From: Klebsiella aerogenes
GTDB lineage: Bacteria > Pseudomonadota > Gammaproteobacteria > Enterobacterales > Enterobacteriaceae
Direction: 5' to 3'
DNA length: 64,000 bases
Assembly: GCA_029027985.1 (NCBI GenBank)
Contig: CP119076.1
Coordinates: forward strand, 1,922,001 to 1,986,000
Shown here: in pieces, positions 19,057-28,794 of the stretch
Layout of the letters: each line of letters begins with the position of its first letter
Position numbering within the stretch: the stretch's first letter is position 1
The notes under the pieces: generated by a model
Database searches by the model: none
Seen by the model: the letters and a program-made list of their open reading frames with translations, nothing else
What the model was told of the DNA's origin: nothing
Translations under genes and position numbers: made by a program

Positions 19057-20184
19057 TTGAACTATCAGATGATCACCACCGACGATGGCCTGCGCGCTAT
19101 CTGTGAAGCGGCAAGCGCGGCGCCCGCGGTTGCGCTGGATACCGAGTTTGTCCGTACCCGCACCTATTATCCGCAGCTCGGTTTGCTACAACTGTTCGAC
19201 GGCAAACAGGTTTCTCTGATCGATCCGTTGACCATCAACGACTGGGCGCCGATGCGCGAGCTGTTGCTCAACCAGGATGTGACCAAATATCTGCATGCTG
19301 GCAGCGAAGATTTAGAAGTCTTCCTGAACGCGTTTAACCTGATGCCGCAACCGCTGATCGACACCCAGATCCTGGCGGCCTTCTGTGGGCGTCCGATGTC
19401 ATGGGGCTTTGCCTCGATGGTTGAAGAGTATACCGGCGTCGCGTTGGATAAAAGCGAATCACGCACCGACTGGTTGGCGCGTCCGCTGACCGAACGTCAG
19501 TGCGAATACGCCGCTGCGGATGTCTGGTATCTGCTGCCGATCGCCAGCAAGTTGATGGCGGAAACTGACAGCGCGGGCTGGCTACCGGCGGCATTGAATG
19601 AGTGCCATCTGATGCAGCAGCGCCGCCAGGAAATCCTTGACCCGGCGGAAGCCTGGCGTGAAATCGGCAATGCCTGGCAGTTGCGTACGCGCCAGCTGGG
19701 CTGCCTACAGCTGCTGGCGGAGTGGCGTCTGCGCAAGGCGCGTGAACGTAACCTGGCGGTCAACTTCGTGGTACGCGAAGAGCATCTGTGGAGCGTGGCG
19801 CGTTATATGCCGGGCAGCCTTGGCGAGCTCGATAGCCTCGGTTTATCCGGTAGCGAAATTCGCTTCCATGGTAAAACGCTGATTAGCCTGGTTGAAAAGG
19901 CGCAGGCCCTGCCGGAGTCGGCGTTGCCCGAGCCGCTACAGAATCTGATCGATATGCCGGGCTACCGCAAAGCCTTTAAAGATATCAAGGCGCTGGTGCA
20001 GGACGTTAGCGTCGAGAAGGGCGTTAGCGCCGAACTGCTGGCTTCGCGCCGACAGATTAACCAGTTGCTGAACTGGCACTGGCAGCTGAAAACCAAAAAT
20101 GGCGATCCGGAGCTGGTGTCCGGCTGGCGCGGCGAATTGATGGCCGATCGTCTGAAAACGCTGTTGAACGACTATCCGCGTTAA
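19057..20184 (+). CDS. rnd: Ribonuclease D
   Basis: 3'-to-5' exoribonuclease that trims tRNA precursors and other structured RNAs. 375 residues: a DEDD nuclease domain with Asp28 and Glu30 in ALDTEF, a further Asp in GSEDLEVF and the YAAADVWYL motif near residue 150, followed by HRDC domains (MPGSLGELDSLGLSG, LLASRRQINQLL). The start codon is TTG, as in E. coli rnd, which keeps synthesis low. No promoter is obvious between the fadD terminator and the gene. Confidence 0.95.
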   Translation: MNYQMITTDDGLRAICEAASAAPAVALDTEFVRTRTYYPQLGLLQLFDGKQVSLIDPLTINDWAPMRELLLNQDVTKYLHAGSEDLEVFLNAFNLMPQPLIDTQILAAFCGRPMSWGFASMVEEYTGVALDKSESRTDWLARPLTERQCEYAAADVWYLLPIASKLMAETDSAGWLPAALNECHLMQQRRQEILDPAEAWREIGNAWQLRTRQLGCLQLLAEWRLRKARERNLAVNFVVREEHLWSVARYMPGSLGELDSLGLSGSEIRFHGKTLISLVEKAQALPESALPEPLQNLIDMPGYRKAFKDIKALVQDVSVEKGVSAELLASRRQINQLLNWHWQLKTKNGDPELVSGWRGELMADRLKTLLNDYPR

Positions 20185-20206
20185 TTCCTGGTGGAATTCA
20201 GTCAAT

Positions 20207-20242
20207 AAAAAACCGGCCACGCACTGCGCTGCCGGTTTTTTT
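20207..20242. terminator. Bidirectional terminator between rnd and minE
   Basis: AAAAAACCGGC and GCCGGTTTTTTT pair around a 13-base loop, giving a T-run on both strands. It serves rnd from the left and minCDE from the right. A second hairpin, TTAACGGTGC/GCGCCGTTAA, follows at 20241-20266. Confidence 0.85.
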
Positions 20243-20278
20243 AACGGTGCGGTTAAGCGCCGTTAAGGGACAATAGGG

Positions 20279-20548
20279 TCAGGATTTCGACTCTTCAGCT
20301 TCCGGTAGGGTCACGTTCAGCTCCAGAATCGAAATATCACCATCGCGTTGTTCCAACTGCACGCTGACCATCTCCGGGTCGATCTGTACGTATTTACAAA
20401 TCACATCCAGGATATCTTTGCGCAGCTGCGGCAGGTAATGCGGTTCCGCGTCGCCGCGGCGGCGCTCCGCGACGATGATTTGCAGGCGTTCTTTCGCAAT
20501 GTTAGCCGTGTTCTTTTTTCGCGAGAGAAAAAAGTCGAGTAATGCCAT
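20279..20548 (-). CDS. minE: Cell division topological specificity factor MinE
   Basis: 89-residue protein that stimulates MinD ATPase and drives pole-to-pole oscillation, freeing the mid-cell site. The N-terminal membrane-binding and MinD-contact segment [23 protein letters not shown] is present. The C-terminal half is the dimerisation domain. It follows minD by 3 bp, last in minCDE. Confidence 0.97.
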   Translation of the reverse strand: MALLDFFLSRKKNTANIAKERLQIIVAERRRGDAEPHYLPQLRKDILDVICKYVQIDPEMVSVQLEQRDGDISILELNVTLPEAEESKS

Positions 20549-20551
20549 AAT

Positions 20552-21364
20552 TTATCCTCCGAACAGGCGTTTGAGGAAACCTTTCTTCTCTTCTTCAATG
20601 AAGCGGAAAGGACGTTCTTCTCCGAGCAGACGTTCCACGGTATCCGCATAGGCTTTACCGGCATCTGAGATGGTATCCAGAATCACCGGCTCGCCCTGGT
20701 TCGATGCACGCAGCACAGACTGATCTTCCGGAATCACGCCCACCAGATTGATGCGCAGAATTTCCAGCACGTCTTCCATGCTCAGCATGTCGCCTTTGTT
20801 CACGCGGCCAGGGTTGTAACGCGTCAGCAGCAGATGCTCTTTGATCGGCTCGTCGCCATTTTCCGCGCGGCGGGATTTGGACGCCAGAATGCCAAGGATA
20901 CGGTCGGAGTCGCGTACGGAGGAGACTTCCGGGTTAGTGGTGATGATGGCTTCGTCAGCGAAATACAGCGCCATCAGCGCACCGGTTTCGATGCCTGCCG
21001 GGGAGTCGCAGACGATAAAATCAAAATCCATCTTTTTCAGTTCTTCAAGAACTTTATCTACGCCTTCGCGGGTCAGGGCGTCTTTATCACGCGTCTGAGA
21101 AGCCGGAAGGATATAGAGATTTTCAGTGCGCTTATCTTTGATCAGCGCCTGATTGAGGGTGGCATCGCCCTGGATTACGTTGACGAAGTCGTAAACCACC
21201 CGACGTTCGCAACCCATAATCAGGTCGAGGTTACGCAAGCCAATATCGAAGTCGATAACGACAGTTTTCTTTCCCTTCTGGGCCAAACCAGTAGCGATGG
21301 CCGCGCTGGAGGTGGTCTTACCAACGCCCCCTTTACCCGAAGTCACAACAATAATGCGTGCCAT
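20552..21364 (-). CDS. minD: Septum-site determining ATPase MinD
   Basis: 270-residue ParA-like ATPase that recruits MinC to the membrane. The deviant Walker A GKGGVGKTT carries both lysines (Lys11 and Lys16), and switch motif CDSPAGIE is present. The C-terminal amphipathic membrane-targeting helix ends KKGFLKRLFGG. It is the middle gene of minCDE, 23 bp after minC. Confidence 0.97.
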   Translation of the reverse strand: MARIIVVTSGKGGVGKTTSSAAIATGLAQKGKKTVVIDFDIGLRNLDLIMGCERRVVYDFVNVIQGDATLNQALIKDKRTENLYILPASQTRDKDALTREGVDKVLEELKKMDFDFIVCDSPAGIETGALMALYFADEAIITTNPEVSSVRDSDRILGILASKSRRAENGDEPIKEHLLLTRYNPGRVNKGDMLSMEDVLEILRINLVGVIPEDQSVLRASNQGEPVILDTISDAGKAYADTVERLLGEERPFRFIEEEKKGFLKRLFGG

Positions 21365-21387
21365 AGAAATTCCTTGTTAAAAAGGGA

Positions 21388-22089
21388 TCAATTGAACGGT
21401 TGAATTGTCAAAGCGCCGTCGCCCAAACGCAGACGCGCCGCTTTGCCATAAAATTCAGCTGGGATGTTATCGCTCAGCCAATATTCCCCTGCGATGGACA
21501 CCAGTTCCGCCGAGAGGTTAGTACAAAATATTTGGGCATCTCTGTCGCCGCTTGCGCCCGCGAGTGCGCGTCCCCGCATCATGCCATACACATGGATGTT
21601 ACCATCGGCGATAAGTTCCGCCCCGGCGCTCACATGGTTTGTAACAATTAGATCACAGTGTGGCGCATAAATGCGCTGACCGGAACGTACCGGCAGGTCA
21701 ATCAAACGCGTTTTTGTGATCGGTGTGGCAACTGGCGGCGGTACAACGGGTTCCGGCGGCGGCGCCTGACGGGCGGTTTTCTCTTTTCCTTCCGTCAGTA
21801 GCGGGATCCCGGCGCGGTCAATTTCCGTTTTCAGACGGGAGATTTTACAACCGCTCACGCCCATGATGCGTAAACCGGTGGCGACGATGGCCTCATGCAT
21901 CGGGCGCCAGTCGACGCTTTCTTCGATGCTGCTGACATTGACCACGACCGGCGCGTGACGTAAAAAAGCGGGAGCCTGGGCGATTTTGTCTTCTAACGCC
22001 TGACGAATAACCTCGGGATTTGCATCGTGCATATGAACGACAGATAAAGTGAAGCTACTGCCCTTAAGTTCGATTGGCGTATTTGACAT
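21388..22089 (-). CDS. minC: Septum site inhibitor MinC
   Basis: Inhibits FtsZ ring assembly away from mid-cell. 233 residues: N-terminal FtsZ-antagonist domain (1-100), a Pro-rich linker (about 105-125) and the C-terminal beta-helix with [20 protein letters not shown] that dimerises and binds MinD. The start is the ATG giving [13 protein letters not shown] as in E. coli; the frame runs 32 codons upstream without conservation. ycgL is divergent, 126 bp away. Confidence 0.96.
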   Translation of the reverse strand: MSNTPIELKGSSFTLSVVHMHDANPEVIRQALEDKIAQAPAFLRHAPVVVNVSSIEESVDWRPMHEAIVATGLRIMGVSGCKISRLKTEIDRAGIPLLTEGKEKTARQAPPPEPVVPPPVATPITKTRLIDLPVRSGQRIYAPHCDLIVTNHVSAGAELIADGNIHVYGMMRGRALAGASGDRDAQIFCTNLSAELVSIAGEYWLSDNIPAEFYGKAARLRLGDGALTIQPFN

Positions 22090-22215
22090 CCTGGCCTTAC
22101 TCAATTTGCTGTTTATCATCCGCCGAAGTGCGGTGATATTCCGAAGACTAAAAGGCATGTTATAGTCACTCATATATTGAGGCAAGTGACCACGGGTCTA
22201 ATTCCGAGTAAAACT

Positions 22216-22497
22216 ATGTTTTGTGTGATCTATCGAAGTACTAAACGTGAACAAACCTATTTATATGTCGAAAAAAAGGACGATTTCTCGCGCGTTCCGC
22301 CAGAGCTCATGTCCAGTTTCGGCACGCCGCAGATGACCATGCTGCTGCCGCTCGACGGGCGGAAGACGCTGGCTAACGCTGACCTCGATAAAGTAAAACA
22401 AGCGCTCACCGAGCAGGGCTATTATCTTCAGCTTCCTCCCCCTCCTGAGAATTTACTTAAGAAACACCTCGCGGAACAGGGGAATAAATCCGATTAA
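22216..22497 (+). CDS. ycgL: YcgL-domain protein
   Basis: 93-residue conserved gamma-proteobacterial protein of unknown function. It starts [24 protein letters not shown] and ends in [17 protein letters not shown], as in E. coli. I take the ATG at 22216; the frame extends 13 codons upstream but they are not conserved. It probably begins a ycgL-ycgM-ycgN unit, with ycgM 17 bp downstream. Confidence 0.93.
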   Translation: MFCVIYRSTKREQTYLYVEKKDDFSRVPPELMSSFGTPQMTMLLPLDGRKTLANADLDKVKQALTEQGYYLQLPPPPENLLKKHLAEQGNKSD

Positions 22498-22514
22498 CCC
22501 ATTGAGGGACACGA

Positions 22515-23174
22515 ATGTACCAACATCACAACTGGCAGGGTGAGTTACTGGACTTTCCAGTGAGCAAAGTGGTTTGCGTCGGCAGTAATTACGCAAAACA
22601 TATTAAGGAGATGGGCAGCGCGACGCCGGAAGAGCCGGTGCTGTTTATTAAACCTGAAACGGCGCTATGCGATATCCGCCAGCCGTTGGTGCTTCCTGAA
22701 GGATTAGGGTCGGTGCACCATGAGGTTGAACTGGCGGTACTGATTGGCAGCACCCTGCGCCAGGCGACCGAAGAGCATGTGCAGAAGGCGATTGCCGGCT
22801 ACGGCGTGGCGCTGGATCTGACGCTGCGTGATATTCAGGGCAAGATGAAAAAGGCGGGGCAACCGTGGGAGAAGGCGAAAGGCTTCGATAATGCCTGCCC
22901 GATTTCCGGCTTTATTCCTGCCGCCGAGTTTCACGGCGACCCGCAAAATACGCCGTTAAGCCTGAAGATTAATGGCGACGTCCGCCAGCAGGGGACGACC
23001 GCCGATATGATTCATAAAATCGTGCCGTTGATTGCCTACATGTCGCGCTTCTTCACTCTCAAAGCCGGCGATATTATCCTGACCGGAACGCCGGAAGGGG
23101 TTGGCCCGCTGAGTAGCGGCGATGAGCTGGAAGTCGGTTTCAATGGCCTGACGTTGTCTACCCGCGTGCTGTAA
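22515..23174 (+). CDS. ycgM: Fumarylacetoacetate-hydrolase family protein YcgM
   Basis: 219-residue member of the FAH superfamily (FAHD1-like), which hydrolyse or decarboxylate small acylpyruvates or oxaloacetate. The metal-binding acidic residues are visible in [12 protein letters not shown] and [12 protein letters not shown]. The FAH motif [15 protein letters not shown] is near the C-terminus. The exact substrate in enterics is uncertain. AGGGACACG precedes the ATG. Confidence 0.92.
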   Translation: MYQHHNWQGELLDFPVSKVVCVGSNYAKHIKEMGSATPEEPVLFIKPETALCDIRQPLVLPEGLGSVHHEVELAVLIGSTLRQATEEHVQKAIAGYGVALDLTLRDIQGKMKKAGQPWEKAKGFDNACPISGFIPAAEFHGDPQNTPLSLKINGDVRQQGTTADMIHKIVPLIAYMSRFFTLKAGDIILTGTPEGVGPLSSGDELEVGFNGLTLSTRVL

Positions 23175-23266
23175 CGTCCGCTTGCCGCCTTTTGAGGCGG
23201 CAAAACTTGCATCGGCGTGCCAGACTGGTTATAAGGTGCAACCTGATTTTTGATGTGGACATCCCG

Positions 23267-23713
23267 ATGAGCGAATTACCTTTCTGGCAAAGTAAAACCC
23301 TTGATGAAATGACCGACGCCGAATGGGAGTCGTTGTGCGACGGCTGCGGGCAGTGCTGCCTGCACAAGCTGATGGATGAAGACACCGATGAAATTTACTT
23401 CACCAACGTTGCCTGTAAGCAGCTCAATATCAAAACCTGCCAGTGTCGTAACTATGAACGCCGCTTCGAATATGAACCAGACTGTATCAAGCTAACGCGT
23501 GACAACCTGCCGACCTTTGAGTGGCTACCGCACACCTGCGCCTATCGCCTGCTGGCGGAGGGCAAGCCGCTGCCGCACTGGCACCCGCTGATTACCGGTT
23601 CCAAAGCGGCCATGCACGGCGAGCGTATTTCGGTGCGCCATATTGCGGTGAAAGAATCTGAGGTAAGGGACTGGCAGGACCACATTTTAAATAAACCGGA
23701 ATGGGCTGATTGA
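23267..23713 (+). CDS. ycgN: UPF0260 cysteine-rich protein YcgN
   Basis: 148-residue protein of the CxxCxxCC family, a probable metal- or cluster-binding protein of unknown role. Eight cysteines are visible: CDGCGQCC around residues 25-32, then [17 protein letters not shown] and HTCAY. I start at the ATG giving [15 protein letters not shown], matching E. coli; 25 upstream codons are open but unlike any homologue. Last gene before the fimbrial insert. Confidence 0.92.
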   Translation: MSELPFWQSKTLDEMTDAEWESLCDGCGQCCLHKLMDEDTDEIYFTNVACKQLNIKTCQCRNYERRFEYEPDCIKLTRDNLPTFEWLPHTCAYRLLAEGKPLPHWHPLITGSKAAMHGERISVRHIAVKESEVRDWQDHILNKPEWAD

Positions 23714-23754
23714 GCCCCGTGCCATGAAATAAGAAAGTGCCATACGGCTATAAA

Positions 23755-23795
23755 GCGGCGGGCGCGTGGCGTGGTAATCGTTGTGCGCCCGCTGC
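23755..23795 (-). terminator. Probable terminator of the fimbrial operon
   Basis: On the minus strand GCAGCGGGCGC pairs with GCGCCCGCCGC (one mismatch) across a 19-base loop and is followed by TTTAT, 14 bp past the adhesin stop. The long loop and short T-run make it a moderate candidate. Confidence 0.5.
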
Positions 23796-23808
23796 TGTTT
23801 CAAGCGTT

Positions 23809-24855
23809 TTACTGATAGTTAATCTTAATAATAAGACTTTTGCTAAATGGTCCGTCCTCGATATCTTTCGTCGGATTTTTCGTTAATTCAGCGATATAGT
23901 CATGGGTAACCACGGTTGTTGACTCGCCCGGAACATAGGTCGCAAAGGCGGCGTACTGGTTATATTCCACATCGCGGTGGGTGGTAGTGTCCAATATACG
24001 CATCAGCAGTCCGTTCCCCATATCCAAATGCGTAGCGTCATAGAGCGTATCATCGGTATAAAAACTGGTTGTTACGTCAAACTGTTCCGTACAGCCTGCA
24101 GCCTGATCTTTAACGGTTGAAACGCTGAAGGGCTGTCTCGGTGGACTTGTTGCGACCAGAGTGGAGATTACCTGCCCAAAATCAACGTTCTGACTCTCGG
24201 GATCAATCCTTATATCCACGCTGCAATCGAGAAAGTGGATATTGTCGAGGCCATCAATATAGTACCGGAGGTTATGGGTCGATGATGTATCCACCTGACC
24301 CTGTCCATCAAACTGCAATACGTTGATTGGCCCGAAATCGTAGATTGTCTTGTCATCCGGTGGAAAAGCCTTGAGTTTGGCGTATAAACGAAAGCGGGCG
24401 GGGAAGGTGATGTTTTTTTGTAGCGTGGTGCCGTTACAGTCAGGAGCGTGGTACGCCTTGCTGCTATCACTGTATCTGTCCATACACGTATGAGTTGGAA
24501 TGCCCTCGCGTATCCCTTCGTGGTCGGCGCCATTGTAGGTAACCCCAAAGGTAAAATAGGGATTATTCAACACATCCGATCCATTAAGCTCGGGTAATTT
24601 AACCCAGGCATAAACCTCTTCTGTCGTCTCTATTATTCTCCAGCCCGAGGCATTTTGGCAATAAACGGTAATATTAATATCGGGACTTTCCCATATTTTC
24701 TTACCGATCTGGGCATCGTTTGGGATCGTAAAGGCGGGAAGCGTGGCCGTGACGCTGGTAAGGCCTCCCGCGTTGTTTTGATAACATTCAACCGCCCATG
24801 CAGGGGCGATGAAAAGAGCCAGCAGCAAACAGCAGAGCCGAAATAACGTATTCAT
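23809..24855 (-). CDS. Two-domain fimbrial tip adhesin
   Basis: 348 residues. The signal peptide MNTLFRLCCLLLALFIAPAWA is followed by a receptor-binding domain of about 200 residues with several cysteines. A pilin-type domain begins near LDCSVDIRIDPESQNVDFGQV and ends in the beta-strand SLIIKINYQ that accepts donor-strand exchange. Last gene of the subunit-usher-chaperone-adhesin operon, 3 bp after the chaperone, as expected for a tip adhesin. The ligand cannot be read from the sequence, and I do not recognise a named system. Confidence 0.8.
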   Translation of the reverse strand: MNTLFRLCCLLLALFIAPAWAVECYQNNAGGLTSVTATLPAFTIPNDAQIGKKIWESPDINITVYCQNASGWRIIETTEEVYAWVKLPELNGSDVLNNPYFTFGVTYNGADHEGIREGIPTHTCMDRYSDSSKAYHAPDCNGTTLQKNITFPARFRLYAKLKAFPPDDKTIYDFGPINVLQFDGQGQVDTSSTHNLRYYIDGLDNIHFLDCSVDIRIDPESQNVDFGQVISTLVATSPPRQPFSVSTVKDQAAGCTEQFDVTTSFYTDDTLYDATHLDMGNGLLMRILDTTTHRDVEYNQYAAFATYVPGESTTVVTHDYIAELTKNPTKDIEDGPFSKSLIIKINYQ

Positions 24856-24858
24856 TAC

Positions 24859-25593
24859 TTAGACCTTTTTCACTGATTCGTTGTGACAGACAAGCTGTAC
24901 GGAATTGCAACTCACTTTAAACATATTTAATCCACCGTAATCACCGATTAGCCCGATCTGAAAATTAGCCGGTAAATTTTTAATCGTCTGTGAGGTTTCG
25001 CTAAACGGTTCCACCATCATGCCCTCTGTATTGGGCAGCAGCGTTTTTCCGTTGGTGCCGATATAGCCAACGGTAATAAAATAAGCTGATTTATTTTTTA
25101 TGGTCAGCCCAGTTGCGGAGCGGCTAATATCGAATTGACCAATCAGATTAAGCTGACCTTCGGCAACTTGAATAGCCTTTGGTCGCCAGAACACCTTAAG
25201 GCGACTCTGCATAGCAATCTGCATGGTGTTTTTCTTTTCCGAGCGAGGAGGAACTTCGCGAATATTATAGTAAAACAGCGTTTCACGGTCAGCTGGCAAC
25301 TGCGCCAGCGTGGGTTGCGGCATGAGTCGAATCTGCGCTTGCTCTCCTCCCTCCAGGCGCAATAGTGGCGGGATAGCGGTAATATAGTTGCGCGACTTTT
25401 TCCCCGCTTTATCTTCAATCCACGACTGGGCGAGATAGGGAACGGTGGGGCTTTGGTTAGTCAGACGTACGGAGACACTTTTATCCGATTGATTAAATAT
25501 AATGCGTGTTCTGTCGGGAGATACAGCGGCGTTGGCGACAAAGCAGGCGCTAAGTAAACACAATAATCCTTTATTGAGTAGCATAACTTTCAT
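24859..25593 (-). CDS. PapD-like periplasmic fimbrial chaperone
   Basis: 244 residues with signal peptide MKVMLLNKGLLCLLSACFVANA. The first Ig domain has TRIIFNQSDKSVSVRLTNQS and the family signature LFYYNIREVPP, which carries the G1 donor strand nearby. A second Ig-like domain follows. It folds pilin subunits by donor-strand complementation and hands them to the usher. I prefer the ATG at 25593, 10 bases after CAGG, over the ATG nine bases upstream that abuts the same ribosome site. It follows the usher stop by about 15 bp. Confidence 0.92.
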   Translation of the reverse strand: MKVMLLNKGLLCLLSACFVANAAVSPDRTRIIFNQSDKSVSVRLTNQSPTVPYLAQSWIEDKAGKKSRNYITAIPPLLRLEGGEQAQIRLMPQPTLAQLPADRETLFYYNIREVPPRSEKKNTMQIAMQSRLKVFWRPKAIQVAEGQLNLIGQFDISRSATGLTIKNKSAYFITVGYIGTNGKTLLPNTEGMMVEPFSETSQTIKNLPANFQIGLIGDYGGLNMFKVSCNSVQLVCHNESVKKV

Positions 25594-25608
25594 TATTATC
25601 ATCCTGAA

Positions 25609-28137
25609 TTAATGTTGATATTTGCACGGTATAATCACCGCCTGTCCGTCAAGATTGCTGTGGTTCGGCGGCGTAATTTCACACGTTTTATTATTCCATT
25701 GCAGCGTAAGAGTGCTGTTTTCATGGACGCCGCTGAGATATACAAACCCGTCATCGGCGACGAGCCCCATGTCGCGCCCGGTGTCTTTATCGGTAATGCT
25801 GACGCCCAAAGGTGGATATTGGCCGTCAGGAAGGCGAATAACGCCAACAATCTGATAGCCTTTTATCGCCTTCAACGGCATATAGCCAATAGCGCCTTCG
25901 GTTAGCGTGGTGCGAATGATCGAGTTGTTGACATCGACACCTTCAGGCAGGTTGTTACTGTTGACGGCTACCGTGGCCGTGGTGTAATTACCGACAGAAG
26001 GCACGACGGAAATGCCAAATATATTTGTCACGCTACGGTTGTTATTCACTTCAATGCCGGAAACACCATCGGCATCAACCATCACGCGGGATGTATTGCC
26101 TGGGCTATAGTCGTGGAGTGCTGCGCCGTATCGCGTGGCGGTGAGCGAGCCGCTCCAGCCTGCGCCAAACGATCGATAGTTGCTTGGTTGCACGGATCCG
26201 TTAACGTTGAAACGCCCGTAGGGTGAGTAGTGTTGGTAATAGCTGCGGACCGCAGATTTTGCGGTGGTTAATTCATGATCGGTACCGGTGACGGAGAGGT
26301 TCCAGTTGTTGTTTCTGTCGGAACCGTCGTAGTAGGTGGCGGTTTGCGTGGCTGCGTCATCACCATAGCGCTGCAGGCTATAGGTAACATTGCGACTGTG
26401 TTCCAAAGGAAGCGTGAAGGAGAAATAGAACTGATTCTCGTCATAATCGTCAGCGCGTACGCGACCTATGGATAACGAAGCGGAAATATCCTTGAAGTCG
26501 CCAATATCAAAGCTGTGGCTGATGGAAAGTGAGTAGTTGGTATTTGCCGTGCTGTCCCAATATGTGTTGCGCGTGATGTTGAAATAGGTGTTCAGCTTCA
26601 TCTGATCGATAAACTGGTTAAAAGAGAGAACATAACTCTCCTTTTCATTCTCATAGTTGTTGTCTCCATCGCGTGAATTGATAAATTCGTTCATGGTGAC
26701 GTAGTCTTTGTCAGAAAAACGGTAGCCTGCGAAGGTGATCTGACTATTGGTTTCTTCAAAGCGTTTGGAATAATTGGCTCGATAGCTGAAGCCGCGCTGC
26801 TGATTCCCGTCCTGATTGTGCAGATTAGCCTTGGCTCCGGTAACATCAAAAGATAGCGAGCCGAATTGATTCAGGTTAAAACCCACGCCGCCGGTTAGCG
26901 CTTGATAGTCATCAGCGGTCAGAATAGCGCCGCCATACAATGAAACATCGTTCAACCATCCCCAGGAGACTTCCCCGGTCCAAAACGTTGGGTTATTGAT
27001 ATCGTTATGCGTGCTGGAAGTCGGTTTCCCGACTGAGGTTTTGTACCGGGCGAGCCCTTTCCGTGTGAGGAAGGGAAGTGAAGCTGAGCCCACCTGGAAC
27101 GAACTTTTCCGCCCGTCTTCCTCTTCTACCGTCACATCTAACTGCCCCTGTAGTGCTGAACCCAGATCGCTAATGGTGAATGGCCCAGGAGGAACGGTAG
27201 TTTGATAGAGCGTGCGCCCATTTTGCGCCACGGTGACCTTAGCATTGGTTTGGGCGATGCCGCTTATCTGTGGCGCATAGCCGCGTAAATCCGGCGGCAG
27301 CATCTGATCGTCGCTTTCCAGCGAGGCGCCCGTGAAGTGGAATGTATCGTAGAGATCGGAACGCAGGTCATACTGCCCCGTGGTAAATTTTGCTGCCAGA
27401 GAGGGCATCGGCCGGAACAGGTAGGTCTGCGGCAGGCTGCGAGTGACACCCGTCGATTCATTTTTGATAAAGGACTGGCTGTACTGATAATCACTGCGTA
27501 ATCGCCATGCCCCGAGGTTAAAACCGAGCGTACCGTAACTGCTGAAACTTTGTGTGCTATCGCCGTGATTCGGGTTGTACGTGCTGGTATACAGGTTGTA
27601 ATCGAGCAGTAAACCCGCAATGCCATTATCCCAATACTCCGGCGGCGTCCAGTTTTTAGCATGATACTTTAACCATGCCTGCGGTACGGTCAGCATCAGG
27701 ACCATCGACGATCTGTTGAGCTGAGCCTTCAGTTCTGGTTTATGGCTAAGATCAACACATCCATTTTCTCCAGTGGGAGGCAGTGAATGAATAAACTCAT
27801 CGGCAAAGCCAAATTCTGTTAGGCGCGCCGGGCTGAAACAGGGAAAGGAGCCATTTTCGTTATTTGATTCCATCCATTCAAGGTTATAGGTTGGCGGCAA
27901 GATATTGTTATTAATCTGTACGCGAACTTGATAAGTCCCGGCGGGGATATATCCTTTTTTTTCAAATTGCGATAAATCAATATTCTGGCGATCCTCTGCA
28001 TCGATCATATCGGTGTTAAACTCAACGGCTAAGGTCACCGGAGATAATACAGCGGAAATACAGACGGAAAGTAAAACCCGTTTAACGAAAAGAGATGAAT
28101 TCAGGGATGTAAAACAAGAAAACGTTAAAGTCCACAT
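25609..28137 (-). CDS. Outer-membrane fimbrial usher
   Basis: 842-residue FimD/PapC-family usher forming the 24-stranded outer-membrane pore through which the pilus is assembled. The N-terminal periplasmic domain begins after the signal peptide with VEFNTDMIDAEDRQNIDLSQF. Usher hallmarks include TGASLESDDQMLPPDLRGYAPQISG and FTISDLGSALQGQLDVTVEEEDG. The C-terminal domains end with a Cys pair (CEITPP, IPCKYQH). AGGGA lies eight bases before the chosen ATG; frames from 28146 and 28155 also exist. It follows the subunit gene after a stem-loop. Confidence 0.93.
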   Translation of the reverse strand: MWTLTFSCFTSLNSSLFVKRVLLSVCISAVLSPVTLAVEFNTDMIDAEDRQNIDLSQFEKKGYIPAGTYQVRVQINNNILPPTYNLEWMESNNENGSFPCFSPARLTEFGFADEFIHSLPPTGENGCVDLSHKPELKAQLNRSSMVLMLTVPQAWLKYHAKNWTPPEYWDNGIAGLLLDYNLYTSTYNPNHGDSTQSFSSYGTLGFNLGAWRLRSDYQYSQSFIKNESTGVTRSLPQTYLFRPMPSLAAKFTTGQYDLRSDLYDTFHFTGASLESDDQMLPPDLRGYAPQISGIAQTNAKVTVAQNGRTLYQTTVPPGPFTISDLGSALQGQLDVTVEEEDGRKSSFQVGSASLPFLTRKGLARYKTSVGKPTSSTHNDINNPTFWTGEVSWGWLNDVSLYGGAILTADDYQALTGGVGFNLNQFGSLSFDVTGAKANLHNQDGNQQRGFSYRANYSKRFEETNSQITFAGYRFSDKDYVTMNEFINSRDGDNNYENEKESYVLSFNQFIDQMKLNTYFNITRNTYWDSTANTNYSLSISHSFDIGDFKDISASLSIGRVRADDYDENQFYFSFTLPLEHSRNVTYSLQRYGDDAATQTATYYDGSDRNNNWNLSVTGTDHELTTAKSAVRSYYQHYSPYGRFNVNGSVQPSNYRSFGAGWSGSLTATRYGAALHDYSPGNTSRVMVDADGVSGIEVNNNRSVTNIFGISVVPSVGNYTTATVAVNSNNLPEGVDVNNSIIRTTLTEGAIGYMPLKAIKGYQIVGVIRLPDGQYPPLGVSITDKDTGRDMGLVADDGFVYLSGVHENSTLTLQWNNKTCEITPPNHSNLDGQAVIIPCKYQH

Positions 28138-28170
28138 AAAAAACATCCCTGTCAATAAACGATACCATAA

Positions 28171-28195
28171 AAGCCGATGGTTTTCCCATCGGCTT
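28171..28195 (-). terminator. Intercistronic stem-loop between fimbrial subunit and usher (attenuator candidate)
   Basis: Perfect 10-bp stem AAGCCGATGG/CCATCGGCTT with a 5-base loop; on the minus strand it runs into a short TTTTA. It lies between the major subunit and the assembly genes, where partial termination or 3' protection typically raises the subunit-to-usher ratio. Confidence 0.6.
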
Positions 28196-28218
28196 GAGTT
28201 TGTAATAACCGTGTTCTG

Positions 28219-28794
28219 TTACTGATAAGTCAGAACGTAAGTGGCTTGAGCTGCAACATCGCCTTCACTCGCCGTGTGGGTCGGGGATTCCATACGAGCA
28301 TGGAAATCAAGATTCTGAGTTGGGCTATTTACGTCGGTAAAATTAACCGCTAAAGGCTGGCCCAGCGTGATCTTGTTATAGTTAGCGTCAAGAATACGTA
28401 CGCCAACATTCTTGGCACCACCGTAGTTATTTTCTTTGGTATTGTTGATAAGGCTGGTATCGGTGGCATCAACATTGGTGGCGCTAAAGGTGACGTCGAC
28501 TTTACTGGTCGTTACGGGGTTACCAGTACCGTCATCTTTTACCAAAGTACAGTCGATCAAATGGATAGAGAAGTCAGCTGCGGTAGCGTCGCTGCTGCCA
28601 TTCAACACGCTGTCGGCTACCTGACCTAACCAAACGTCGATATTGCTGCTTTCCGGTGCCACAGAACATGGCGCGGTGATCACAGTACCCGTGAAATTAA
28701 CGGTACCGTGACCCTGGTCGTCAGCGCTGGCATTGAATGCTGCGCCTGAGAATAAGGAGGCCGTTACCACTGCAAATAATGTTTTTTTAAACAT
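28219..28794 (-). CDS. Major fimbrial subunit (FimA-like pilin)
   Basis: 191 residues: signal peptide MFKKTLFAVVTASLFSGAAFNASA, then a classic chaperone-usher pilin. The first Cys sits in VITAPCSVAPES and the second in HLIDCTLVKDD, the conserved disulfide. The C-terminus ends ATYVLTYQ with the penultimate Tyr recognised by the chaperone. First gene of the leftward operon. An AT-rich region upstream must hold the promoter. Similar in layout to type 1-like pilins, not identifiable with a named fimbria. Confidence 0.92.
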   Translation of the reverse strand: MFKKTLFAVVTASLFSGAAFNASADDQGHGTVNFTGTVITAPCSVAPESSNIDVWLGQVADSVLNGSSDATAADFSIHLIDCTLVKDDGTGNPVTTSKVDVTFSATNVDATDTSLINNTKENNYGGAKNVGVRILDANYNKITLGQPLAVNFTDVNSPTQNLDFHARMESPTHTASEGDVAAQATYVLTYQ

